From Endomicrobium sp. (GTDB lineage: Bacteria > Elusimicrobiota > Endomicrobiia > Endomicrobiales > Endomicrobiaceae): 7,520 nt of DNA. This document shows positions 1 to 5,714 of this stretch, piece after piece (the stretch's first letter is position 1; each line of letters opens with the position of its first letter). The notes below the pieces were generated by a model. The model did no database searches. It was not told the DNA's origin and saw only the letters and a program-made list of their open reading frames with translations. The stretch is taken from assembly GCA_031260765.1 (NCBI GenBank), contig JAISKX010000142.1:1-7520 (forward strand), in the 5' to 3' direction. A program made the translations under genes and the position numbers.

Positions 1-7
1 ACCAATT

Positions 8-46
8 AAAAAGCCGTCCTTTGTGTTTAACAAAGGACGGCTTTTT
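8..46 (-). terminator. Rho-independent terminator of the minus-strand gene run
   Basis: A perfect 17-bp stem joins 8-24 and 30-46 around a 5-nt loop (GTTTA). A-rich and T-rich ends flank a GC core (AAGCCGTCC). It lies 20 nt beyond the stop of the nitroreductase-like reading frame, so on the minus strand it ends the four-gene run. Because the arms end in A and T tracts on both sides, it can also work for a plus-strand gene entering from the left. Confidence 0.9.
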
Positions 47-65
47 TGCTTATGTTTATCTATCT

Positions 66-666
66 TTATTTTCTATATCCTATCGCTTGTATTATCACTA
101 CTTCATATCCGCTTGGCAGAGATAAAATTCCTTTTAAAGCGTCTGCGCCGCTGGCTTTTACTATATTTGCCAAGCCTTCTGAGGCGCAATATAAGCCTAC
201 ATTTTGATATATAGAGCCTACATGCATTTTGCCGAAACCGTCATTTGAAGGGACGGCATAAAGTAAAGTGACGCCTGCTGGGGAATATTTGGAGCGGACA
301 TCTTGATTTAATTTTTGAATGAGTTGATTTTTTTTAGCATCGTAAAGCCAAACGCCTGTTTCAAGAACTATATAGACATTTATATCCTGCTTATTCATCC
401 CCGTAGGTATAGTGCGTCTGCCATCTGAGCGGTTGATGCCCCATGCAGCCCATAAAAGATTGCTCAATTGTTGAAGAGAAAGAGGTTTGTTTGTCATAGT
501 TCTTTCGCCTTTTTCTTAATGCTAAAGCATCCATAATCGGTTTGCCGCCTGTTTTTTGCACAGCGGGCAATATGATTGTATTGTCAGCCGCCGCGAATGA
601 ATTTTGAGCAAATCCTGCCAGCGCAAATAACAATGCAAAAACATAAACTAAAATAATTTTTTTCAT
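66..666 (-). pseudogene. Exported nitroreductase/SagB-like protein, broken by a 1-nt frameshift
   Basis: Two overlapping minus-strand frames make one protein of about 199 aa. The N-terminal part starts at ATG 666 (MKKIILVYVF...), six bases after AAGGAG. It carries a signal peptide of about 25 residues ending near SFAAAD and then the family opening ILPAVQKTGGKPIMDAL. It leaves frame after KNYD. The next frame resumes with NKPLSLQQLSNLLWAAWG, then RRTIPTGMNKQDI, LYDAKKNQL and the C-terminal GSIYQNVGLYCASEGL and GYEVVIIQAIGY, all typical of small FMN-dependent nitroreductase-like proteins. Dropping one A from the AAA at 490-492 restores D-N-K-P-L-S exactly. Apart from that base the gene looks full length, so a recent mutation or a sequencing indel is likely. 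The exported location is inferred from the signal peptide, and the substrate is unknown. It is the last gene of the run, before the terminator at 8-46. Confidence 0.85.
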
Positions 667-671
667 ATACA

Positions 672-760
672 TCTCCTTGTCCCCCGCATTGCCTTGCAGG
701 CAATACAGGGTTATTAAAATCATTAAACCCCTTCGGGGTTTAGTTGTGGCGATTGATTAC
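672..760 (-). repeat. 89-bp intercistronic repeat, copy 1 (double hairpin plus ribosome site)
   Basis: This copy is about 93% identical (six differences by eye) to 1180-1268. Read on the minus strand it holds, in order, the last codons of the YqeY-like gene, an AAACCCC/GGGGTTT hairpin (725-741), an ATTGCCT/AGGCAAT hairpin (688-704) with extra GC pairing outside it, and the AAGGAG ribosome site of the nitroreductase-like gene. It therefore covers the whole gap between these two genes. Confidence 0.9.
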
Positions 761-1174
761 ATCTTTAACCAATGCAGATATTCTTTTGCCGTCTGCTTGT
801 CCGTTGGCGGCGGCTATTGACGCTTTCATCACTGCGCCGAAACTTTTGTCTGCCGACTCGTCTGCCGCTTTTTTGACAATTTTTAGCAAATCATCATCGG
901 ATATTTCAGCAGGCAAATAAGTTTCTATCAATTTCAATTCTTTGCTTTCTTTGTCCACCAAGTCCTGCCTTTGGGCTTTGGTGAAATTTTCTATAGCTTC
1001 TTTTCTCTTTTTCACTTCGTTTCTCAACACTTTCATAATCTCTTCATTGTTGATTTCAATGTTTTTCATCTCTCTGATATTGATTTCATTTAAAATTCCT
1101 CGGACAACATTTAGGCTGACAATGTCCTTTGCCTTCATATAAGTCTTTAAATCTTCTCTTAGTTTGTTTATCAT
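740..1174 (-). CDS. yqeY: YqeY/GatB-related protein
   Basis: A 144-aa protein of the YqeY family (COG1610), which resembles the C-terminal tail domain of the GatB amidotransferase subunit. Visible family signatures are the start INKLREDLKTYMKAKD, the segment SLNVVRGILNEI, the charged helix around EVKKRKEAIENFTKA, ELKLIETYLPAEIS, and the C-terminal FGAVMKASIAAANGQADGKRISALVKDVI. The length of about 145 aa is normal for the family. The start was set at ATG 1174 because AAGGAG lies six bases upstream. A longer frame upstream to 1231 (MILITPYCLQGNAG...) is only read-through of the repeat element. YqeY proteins are thought to act on tRNA-related functions but the exact role is not settled. It is the third gene of the minus-strand run, and its last codons (VINRHN) and stop lie inside the repeat. 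Confidence 0.92.
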   Translation of the reverse strand: MINKLREDLKTYMKAKDIVSLNVVRGILNEINIREMKNIEINNEEIMKVLRNEVKKRKEAIENFTKAQRQDLVDKESKELKLIETYLPAEISDDDLLKIVKKAADESADKSFGAVMKASIAAANGQADGKRISALVKDVINRHN

Positions 1175-1179
1175 TTTAG

Positions 1180-1268
1180 TCTCCTTGTCCCCCGCATTGC
1201 CTTGCAGGCAATACGGGGTTATTAAAATCATTAAACCCCTGCGGGGTTTGATTGTAGCGATTCATTAC
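1180..1268 (-). repeat. 89-bp intercistronic repeat, copy 2 (double hairpin plus ribosome site)
   Basis: Second copy of the element at 672-760. It has the hairpins ATTGCCT/AGGCAAT (1196-1212, extended by CCCCG/CGGGG outside one mismatch) and AAACCCC/GGGGTTT (1233-1249). It spans from the DUF192 stop (1265-1267) to the AAGGAG site of the YqeY-like gene. The hairpin pairing is better kept here than in copy 1. Confidence 0.9.
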
Positions 1269-1759
1269 TTCATTGAAAACGCATCGCCTTTTTTTATATT
1301 TAGTTTTTTTACTGCGCCTGCTTTTATTTCTATTGCTGTGTCTGTGTTTTCTGGGGAATAGTATCTTTTTAGCGCAATATCGGGCGCATTGTATTCCGGC
1401 TGAGCATTTTCGCTAAATCCAAGAACTGTATTTGAGCCTATCCACACTATATCAATAGGGATGAGCATATCTTTCATCCAAAATACAAGAATTTGCGGCT
1501 CGTCAAATACAAATAACATACCGTCTTGCGGGATTTCCGTCCTATCGGATAAGCCTTTCGCTGAAGCCTCAGAGGATTTTGCAAGAATGAGATTTAATTG
1601 ATTTTCGCCCACTTGAGTTTTAATTATTGCGCCGTCTTGCATTTCGTCTTGAACGGCGGCTGCCGGATTATCAATAGTTCCTTTATTCGTCTGTGTGCAT
1701 AAGATAATAACAATGCCGCAAACAATCAGGACTGATACAATTGCTGCAACTTTTTTCAT
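1265..1759 (-). CDS. DUF192 family protein, membrane-anchored or exported
   Basis: A 164-aa protein. Residues 4-22 are a hydrophobic segment (AAIVSVLIVCGIVIILC), which is either an uncleaved anchor or a signal sequence. I see no good lipobox, since the residue before each Cys is V or L. From about residue 50 it matches DUF192 (COG1430): LILAKSSEASAKGLSDRTEI, then DGMLFVFDEP, the highly conserved FWMKDMLIPIDIVWI, and the closing segment around AIEIKAGAVKKLNIKKGD. The biochemical function of this family is not known to me, but members are usually outside the membrane. Its start ATG overlaps the stop of the upstream acyl-CoA synthetase by 4 nt (ATGA), so the two are probably translated together. 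It ends inside repeat copy 2. Confidence 0.9.
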   Translation of the reverse strand: MKKVAAIVSVLIVCGIVIILCTQTNKGTIDNPAAAVQDEMQDGAIIKTQVGENQLNLILAKSSEASAKGLSDRTEIPQDGMLFVFDEPQILVFWMKDMLIPIDIVWIGSNTVLGFSENAQPEYNAPDIALKRYYSPENTDTAIEIKAGAVKKLNIKKGDAFSMK

Positions 1760-3444
1760 TTTTTTAACTCCTTAAGTTTTCTTTTTTTGTCTGTTTCTCT
1801 TATGTGTTTTCTCTTGATTTTTCCACTTATTGTTTTTGGAAGTTCGTCCACAAATTCTATTATTCTCGGATATTTATAAGGCGCCGTTGTCTTTTTTACA
1901 TGTTCTTGCAACTCTTTTATAAGAGCCTCGCCCGCTTTCTCTTTATATCCTTTGGCAAGAATTACAGTTGCCTTTACGATAAAACCTCGTATCTCGTCCG
2001 GCACTGCTGTAATTGCGCATTCCAAAACTGCGGGATGTTCCATCAAAGCGCTTTCAACTTCAAAAGGTCCTATTCTATATCCCGAACTTTTGATGACATC
2101 GTCGGCTCTGCCTATAAAATAAAAATATCCGTCTTCATCTTTATAGGCTTTGTCGCCGGTATTGTATATGCCTTTGCTCCAAATGCTTTGAGTCAACTTT
2201 GTATCTTTATAATATCCGCTAAAAAGCCCTACGGGATTATGATGATGAGTTCTTATTATCAAGCTCCCCTCTTGATGAGGTTGGCAAGATTTATTGTCTG
2301 CATCCACAACATCTATATCCCAGCCCGCCGAAGGTTTGCCAAGCGAGCCCGCTTTCGGTTTAAGCCAAGGGAATGTCGCTATCATACAAACGGTTTCAGT
2401 CTGTCCAAAACCCTCTCTTATTTCAAGCCCCGTCATCTCTTTGAATTTATTAAACACTTCAGGATTTAGCGGCTCGCCTGCGGTTTCTGCATATTTTAAG
2501 TTGGAGAGATTATATTTTGAAATATCCTCTTTTATCATATATCTATACACAGTCGGCGGCGCGCAAAAAGAAGTGAGTTTGTATTTTGCAATTCTTTCAA
2601 GAAGTCCTTTATAATTGAATCTGTCAAAATCATAGACGAAAATACAAGACTCGCATATCCACTGTCCGTAAATTTTTCCCCAAGACGCTTTGCCCCAGCC
2701 TGTTTCTGCAACAGTCAAATGCAGGCTGTCGGGATTTAAGTTTTGCCAAAATTTTGCCGTCAAAATATGTCCGAGCGGATAAGAATAATCGTGAACGACC
2801 ATCTTAGGCATTCCCGTTGTGCCAGAAGTAAAATACAATAAGAAAGGGTCGCTTTTCTTTGTGGCGGCTTTGCCTTTTGGTCTGTTAAAAATTGTGGAGA
2901 ATTTAGGCAATTCCTTAGTGTAATCTATCCAGCCTCTGATTTTTTTATTGGCGCAAATTATATGGCGCAAATTCGGCAAAGCTTTTTTTGCAGTATTTAC
3001 TATATCTATAATTCTCTGTTCAAAAGCGGCGGCAATAACTTTTATGCCCGCTTTCTTTACTCTATAAACTATATCTTTGGGCGTCAAAAGATGAGTTCCC
3101 GGCACGACTATAGCTCCCAATTTATGCAAGCCCACGCAGCAAAACCAATATTCATATCTGCGCATCAACATCAACAATACTCTATCGCCTTTTTTTACTC
3201 CAAGTGATTTAAAAAAGTTTGCGCTCTGGGCGCTTTTTTCTTTGATGTCTTTAAATGTAAAGACAGCCTCGTCATTGTTTTCATTACACCAAACCATAGC
3301 CTTTTTGTCAGGCGTTTTATCCGCTATCTCATCAACGATATCAAAACCAAAATTGAAATCGTCAGGCGCTGAGACTTGATAATTTTTTTTAAAATCCTCA
3401 TAAGATTTAAAATCCGTATTTGCATATTTTTCTACGAGTTGCAT
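1756..3444 (-). CDS. AMP-forming acyl-CoA synthetase (acetyl/medium-chain type)
   Basis: A 562-aa member of the adenylate-forming ANL superfamily. It activates a carboxylic acid with ATP to an acyl-adenylate and then to acyl-CoA. All the core motifs are present: the phosphate loop YFTSGTTGMPK (about 204-214), GFGQTE (345-350), YNTGD (427-431), the hinge region GRADDVIKSSGYRIGP (445-460), and the adenylation lysine in PKTISGKIKR (K542). Overall wording (LYFTSGTTGMPKMVVHD, AETGWGKASWGKIYGQW) resembles the acetyl/medium-chain acyl-CoA ligase group more than the long-chain FadD group. The exact acyl substrate cannot be read from the sequence. The start at ATG 3444 is supported by AAGGAG with a seven-base gap. 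It leads the minus-strand run and overlaps the DUF192 gene by 4 nt. The C-terminus ends in a lysine-rich tail. Confidence 0.95.
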   Translation of the reverse strand: MQLVEKYANTDFKSYEDFKKNYQVSAPDDFNFGFDIVDEIADKTPDKKAMVWCNENNDEAVFTFKDIKEKSAQSANFFKSLGVKKGDRVLLMLMRRYEYWFCCVGLHKLGAIVVPGTHLLTPKDIVYRVKKAGIKVIAAAFEQRIIDIVNTAKKALPNLRHIICANKKIRGWIDYTKELPKFSTIFNRPKGKAATKKSDPFLLYFTSGTTGMPKMVVHDYSYPLGHILTAKFWQNLNPDSLHLTVAETGWGKASWGKIYGQWICESCIFVYDFDRFNYKGLLERIAKYKLTSFCAPPTVYRYMIKEDISKYNLSNLKYAETAGEPLNPEVFNKFKEMTGLEIREGFGQTETVCMIATFPWLKPKAGSLGKPSAGWDIDVVDADNKSCQPHQEGSLIIRTHHHNPVGLFSGYYKDTKLTQSIWSKGIYNTGDKAYKDEDGYFYFIGRADDVIKSSGYRIGPFEVESALMEHPAVLECAITAVPDEIRGFIVKATVILAKGYKEKAGEALIKELQEHVKKTTAPYKYPRIIEFVDELPKTISGKIKRKHIRETDKKRKLKELKK

Positions 3445-3488
3445 AAGGCGCTCCTTTTTTGTTAATTTTTACTAACTGAAGTTTCCGA

Positions 3489-3516
3489 ATTTTATCAGTT
3501 TTATATCTTATTGCAA
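3489..3516 (-). promoter_or_regulatory. Candidate sigma-70 promoter for the minus-strand run
   Basis: On the minus strand TTGCAA (3511-3516) is followed after 16 nt by TAAAAT (3489-3494). The start site would fall near 3482, about 38 nt before ATG 3444. Both boxes are close to but not at consensus, and the region is AT-rich, so this is a weak call. Confidence 0.4.
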
Positions 3517-3545
3517 AATAAAAACCCTCTTCAATCCGCGAGGAT

Positions 3546-3574
3546 TTGTCTTTTGCCCGCCTTTTTGATATTAT
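3546..3574 (+). promoter_or_regulatory. Candidate sigma-70 promoter for the toxin-antitoxin pair
   Basis: TTGTCT (3546-3551), an exact 17-nt spacer and TATTAT (3569-3574) form a good sigma-70 match. The predicted start near 3581 is about 34 nt before the antitoxin ATG. Confidence 0.6.
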
Positions 3575-3584
3575 CCCGCCAATC

Positions 3585-3596
3585 AAATATATATTT
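3585..3596. promoter_or_regulatory. Palindrome AAATATATATTT, possible antitoxin operator
   Basis: A perfect 12-bp palindrome lies just after the -10 box at 3569-3574 and overlaps the predicted transcription start area. Antitoxins of this kind usually bind such dyads to repress their own operon. The AT-only composition means it could also be chance. Confidence 0.35.
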
Positions 3597-3614
3597 AGAG
3601 CGTGGAGGTAATTT

Positions 3615-3866
3615 ATGCAGCATATTGAATTTGAAACTATGATTACTAATGGGCAAATCAATATCCCTTATCAATATAGGGAAGATTTTGATGAACTCGT
3701 GAAAGTTACAATTGAGAAAACTAAAGAAACAAATGATGTTTATGAGGAAGAAAAGCCCAAACTTTCTGTAGCGGAAAAAAGGGCGCTTCTTGATTCTCTT
3801 GTTGGGATAATTAAAGATCCGATAAGTATTGAAGAAGCAAGGGAAGAAAGGTTGGCTCGGCAATGA
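3615..3866 (+). CDS. AbrB-like antitoxin (VapB-type) of a PIN toxin pair
   Basis: An 83-aa protein. The N-terminal 35 residues (FETMITNGQINIPYQYRE) look like a swapped-hairpin AbrB/SpoVT DNA-binding strand pattern, in which GQINIP corresponds to the usual G-x-I-x-I-P. An acidic linker follows (ETNDVYEEEKPK). The C-terminal helix region (ALLDSLVGIIKDPISIEEA) resembles the toxin-wrapping tail of VapB/Phd-like antitoxins. GGAGGT lies six bases before ATG 3615. The last bases overlap the start of the PIN toxin by 4 nt (ATGA), the usual order of antitoxin first. It would neutralise the toxin and, with it, repress the shared promoter. The family assignment rests on pattern and context, so the exact antitoxin class is uncertain. 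Confidence 0.85.
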   Translation: MQHIEFETMITNGQINIPYQYREDFDELVKVTIEKTKETNDVYEEEKPKLSVAEKRALLDSLVGIIKDPISIEEAREERLARQ

Positions 3867-4288
3867 AAGTTTTATTTGATACCAATGTCGTTATTGATGT
3901 TGCCGCAAAAAGAGAAGAGTTTTTTCAGGCTTCTCATGATGTATTTTTATTGGCAACGCAAGGTAGTATTGATGGCATCATCAGCGCTGGGTCTATTACC
4001 GATATATATTATATTGTCAGGCGCAGTTTGCAGAATACTTCCCTCGTATTGGAAATGATAAATAAGATTTTACAATCTCTTGTTCTTGTAGATACAAAAG
4101 CCCAAGATATTAAGCAGGCTATAAAACTACCTATGGCAGATTTTGAAGATGCAGTTGTAGCCTCTGTTGCGCAAAGGGAGAGAGCGTCATTTATCATCAC
4201 ACGCAATATCAATGATTTTTCCCAATCTCCAATCCCTGCAATTACGCCGTTCGATTTTTTAAAAAAACATGCGTGGAATATTGTATAG
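3863..4288 (+). CDS. PIN-domain toxin (VapC-like ribonuclease)
   Basis: A 141-aa PIN-domain protein. Visible metal-site candidates are D6 in VLFDTNVVID, D47 in SITDIYYIVRR (where many PIN proteins have E), D96 in MADFEDAVVA, and D118 in FIITRNINDF. The FEDAVVA...ITRN-x-x-DF spacing is the classic C-terminal half of the fold. The length is normal. VapC-type toxins are Mg-dependent ribonucleases that cut tRNA or rRNA and stop translation; the target here is unknown. It is translationally coupled to the antitoxin by a 4-nt overlap. Its last codons form one arm of the inverted repeat 4271-4325. Confidence 0.92.
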   Translation: MKVLFDTNVVIDVAAKREEFFQASHDVFLLATQGSIDGIISAGSITDIYYIVRRSLQNTSLVLEMINKILQSLVLVDTKAQDIKQAIKLPMADFEDAVVASVAQRERASFIITRNINDFSQSPIPAITPFDFLKKHAWNIV

Positions 4289-4325
4289 ATGGAATTTTGT
4301 AGAAGCAAATCATGTCATTCCACGC
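4271..4325. repeat. Inverted repeat GCGTGGAAT / ATTCCACGC at the toxin gene end
   Basis: Nine bases at 4271-4279 pair perfectly with 4317-4325 around a 37-nt loop. The left arm is within the toxin coding sequence. No T tract follows, so it is not a standard terminator. It may be a 3'-end stabilising hairpin or a trace of an inserted sequence. Confidence 0.6.
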
Positions 4326-4366
4326 GAAGCCGCAGAAAATCATTTGCCCTAATAATATGTAGGAGG
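4293..4366 (+). repeat. Intergenic repeat, copy 1, interrupted
   Basis: The ends of this stretch (TTTTGTAG...GCAAATCAT and TTGCCCTAATAATATGTAG) match the compact copy at 4677-4714. In this copy about 30 extra bases containing the ATTCCACGC arm separate the two halves. The left boundary is approximate. Confidence 0.6.
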
Positions 4367-4374
4367 TAAGTTAA

Positions 4375-4419
4375 ATGCTCGAAGTAAGTAGATTTTATGG
4401 AATTTATGAGGCTCTATGA
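4375..4419 (+). pseudogene. 14-codon relic of a DUF4160 gene
   Basis: ATG 4375 follows a strong AGGAGGT (4361-4367) and encodes MLEVSRFYGIYEAL, with its stop overlapping the next start (ATGA at 4416-4419). The first ten residues match the conserved opening of DUF4160 proteins (M-P-x-I-S-R-F-Y/F-G-I). The rest of that roughly 80-aa family is missing. DUF4160 genes are commonly found directly before DUF2442 genes, which is exactly the arrangement here. The simplest reading is an in-frame or near-in-frame internal deletion that kept the ribosome site and coupling. Alternatively the short frame may now serve as a leader peptide that feeds ribosomes to the DUF2442 start. Confidence 0.65.
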
Positions 4420-4667
4420 ACTACCCAAGAATTATTGACATAAAACCGCTTGAAAACATGAAACTTCTTGTTAAATTTGAGACAGGAGTTTATAAATTGA
4501 TGGACATAAAGCCCTATTTAGACATTTTTGAACCTTTTAAAGAGTTAATTGATAAGAATATTTTTGACAGTGTTACAATTGACAAACTCGGCAGGGGTAT
4601 TATTTGGAATGAAAGAGTTGACCTTGACGCTTTTGATGTATGGCAAAACGGACAAGATTATAATTAA
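4416..4667 (+). CDS. DUF2442 domain protein
   Basis: An 83-aa protein. It opens with YPRIIDIKPLENMKLLVKFE, continues with KLMDIKPYLDIFEPFKELID, and closes with VTIDKLGRGIIWNERVDLDA. This is the full length and order of DUF2442 (COG3415-associated small proteins). The biochemical role is not established. The family is often paired with DUF4160 and is suspected of belonging to toxin-antitoxin-like or mobile small modules. No ribosome site directly precedes ATG 4416, and the start is reached through the upstream 14-codon frame by a 4-nt overlap, so translation depends on that relic. Confidence 0.88.
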   Translation: MNYPRIIDIKPLENMKLLVKFETGVYKLMDIKPYLDIFEPFKELIDKNIFDSVTIDKLGRGIIWNERVDLDAFDVWQNGQDYN

Positions 4668-4676
4668 GATAAGAAG

Positions 4677-4714
4677 TTTTGTAGGGGCAAAAAATCATTT
4701 GCCCTAATATGTAG
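4677..4714 (+). repeat. Intergenic palindromic repeat, copy 2
   Basis: GGGCAAA and TTTGCCC (around 4685-4703) form a seven-base stem around a short loop, flanked by TTTTGTAG on the left and TAATATGTAG on the right. The same flanks and right half occur at 4293-4366. It lies 10 nt after the DUF2442 stop. No T tract follows, so it is a dispersed palindrome rather than a clear terminator. Confidence 0.65.
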
Positions 4715-4799
4715 AAATGAAACACAGCAGTAAAATAATGTAGTATGAAATTTTTTGGTGGAAAGTTAAATCTTTCTTCTATTTGCAGCAATGCAAATA

Positions 4800-4898
4800 C
4801 AATGAGAACACTAAAAGGCGTCGCCATATCAAAGTCTCTATACTTACATTCGTGAATATAGAGACTTTTGGCGACCTTTATTTATGGAATTCTCATTG
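4800..4898. repeat. Long nested imperfect inverted repeat
   Basis: Three paired blocks share one centre near 4849: CAATGAGAA (4800-4808) with TTCTCATTG (4890-4898), GTCGCCA (4820-4826) with TGGCGAC (4869-4875), and a perfect 12-bp AAAGTCTCTATA (4831-4842) with TATAGAGACTTT (4857-4868). The blocks are separated by small unpaired stretches. The region holds no recognisable gene. It overlaps the left arm of the terminator at 4870-4922. It could be a miniature transposable element or a structured leader. Confidence 0.85.
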
Positions 4899-4922
4899 CA
4901 TAAATAAGGGTCGCCTTTTTTT
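4870..4922 (+). terminator. Terminator with 17-bp stem and seven T residues
   Basis: 4870-4886 pairs with 4899-4915 over 17 positions, with one G-U wobble. The stem has a GGCGACC/GGGTCGCC base and a 12-nt loop, and seven T residues follow (4916-4922). Its left arm also belongs to the larger inverted repeat, so two structures compete for it. It stands about 165 nt before the EF-Tu-derived gene and could end transcription from the DUF2442 side. Confidence 0.85.
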
Positions 4923-5087
4923 ATGTCCAAACGACCTCGCATTATATAAATTGATATAAACATACCGCCAAAATCAAGTCATAGATACAGTCAAATAAAA
5001 AAGGAGGATAAAGTAAAAGTCATAGGCAGTAGATTTAAAAAAGTCGTCGGACTAAAAACGAAAAATAAATTTAATAGGAGATTTAAA

Positions 5088-5714
5088 ATGGAAAACATTG
5101 ATTTAGAAGCATTAAAAAAATCGGCAGATGCTAAACCGCGTGTAAATGTGGGGATAATAGGAGATGTAGCCATCGGTAAAAGAGGAGTGATATTGGCAAT
5201 CACCAAAGTATTAACAGATAAAGGATTAGCGCAGATTATATCCAATGACGAAGAAGGAGATGCATTAAAGATGACAATAGAGGTCAACCATACGGAATAT
5301 TCAATGGATAGTATGATAACCGGGTCAGTGCAAATGAATGTGGCAATATTGGTAGTGAACGCACACGATGGACCGATGCCGCATACAAAAGCAGATATTG
5401 AACTTGCCAGACAAGCGAATGTGCCTGCGTCGGCGATAGTAGTATTTTTAGACAAATGTGATGAAGTGGAAGATAATGAATTGCTTGATTTGGAAGAGAT
5501 GGAAACGAGTGAGTTATTGAAGCAATATGGTTTCCCCGTAGACAAAACGCCGGTAATAAGGGGTTCTGCATTAAAAGCATTAGGAGACGACAAAGAGGGA
5601 GTTGATTCCATATTGAAGTTGATGGAGGCGGTAGAGAGGATATCATTACCGCAAAGGATAGCAATGTTGGAGCAGTCGGTTGACAATCTGGGGGTGTTGT
5701 TAAACAAGCGCTGA
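5088..5714 (+). CDS. Truncated, degenerate elongation factor Tu GTPase-domain paralogue
   Basis: A 208-aa protein derived from EF-Tu domain I. Unmistakable EF-Tu phrases are KPRVNVGIIGDV, AITKVLTDKGLA, MITGSVQM-x-VAILVV, DGPMPHT, ELARQANVP, VVFLDKCDEVEDNELLDLEEME, LLKQYGFP and TPVIRGSALKAL. The changes hit the active site. The P-loop GHVDHGKT is GDVAIGKRG (25-33), with R replacing the Mg-binding Thr. About 20-25 residues that normally hold the DCPGH motif (G3) and part of switch I are deleted between residues 70 and 76. G4 is DKCD (122-125). G5, SALK, is kept. Domains II and III are absent, and the tail after residue 190 is unrelated. GTP hydrolysis and tRNA delivery are therefore unlikely. 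TAGGAG lies eight bases before ATG 5088. The uninterrupted frame argues for a maintained protein, not a dead copy. Confidence 0.88.
   Translation: MENIDLEALKKSADAKPRVNVGIIGDVAIGKRGVILAITKVLTDKGLAQIISNDEEGDALKMTIEVNHTEYSMDSMITGSVQMNVAILVVNAHDGPMPHTKADIELARQANVPASAIVVFLDKCDEVEDNELLDLEEMETSELLKQYGFPVDKTPVIRGSALKALGDDKEGVDSILKLMEAVERISLPQRIAMLEQSVDNLGVLLNKR

Noticed and set aside
725..741. AAACCCC/GGGGTTT hairpin as a full Rho-independent terminator after the YqeY-like gene
   Set aside because: The minus-strand bases after it (AATGATTTTAATAA) are not a proper T tract, and the next gene is clearly downstream in the same run, so at most it slows or attenuates transcription.
672..760. CRISPR-like array, because an 89-bp unit occurs twice with hairpins
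   Set aside because: There are only two copies, separated by a complete gene, and no short regular spacers.
1804..2469. 221-codon plus-strand frame opposite the acyl-CoA synthetase
   Set aside because: The minus strand carries an intact enzyme with all motifs. This frame is low in recognisable pattern, rich in Phe/Tyr/Cys, and is a shadow.
3531..3863. Minus-strand frame opposite the antitoxin
   Set aside because: It covers the antitoxin gene and its promoter exactly and has no motif. The plus-strand antitoxin has a ribosome site and toxin coupling.
4745..4855. 36-codon plus-strand frame (MKFFGGKLNLSS...) ending inside the inverted repeat, possible attenuator leader peptide
   Set aside because: It has no ribosome site, its second half is simply the left arm of the inverted repeat, and it shows no run of a single regulatory amino acid.
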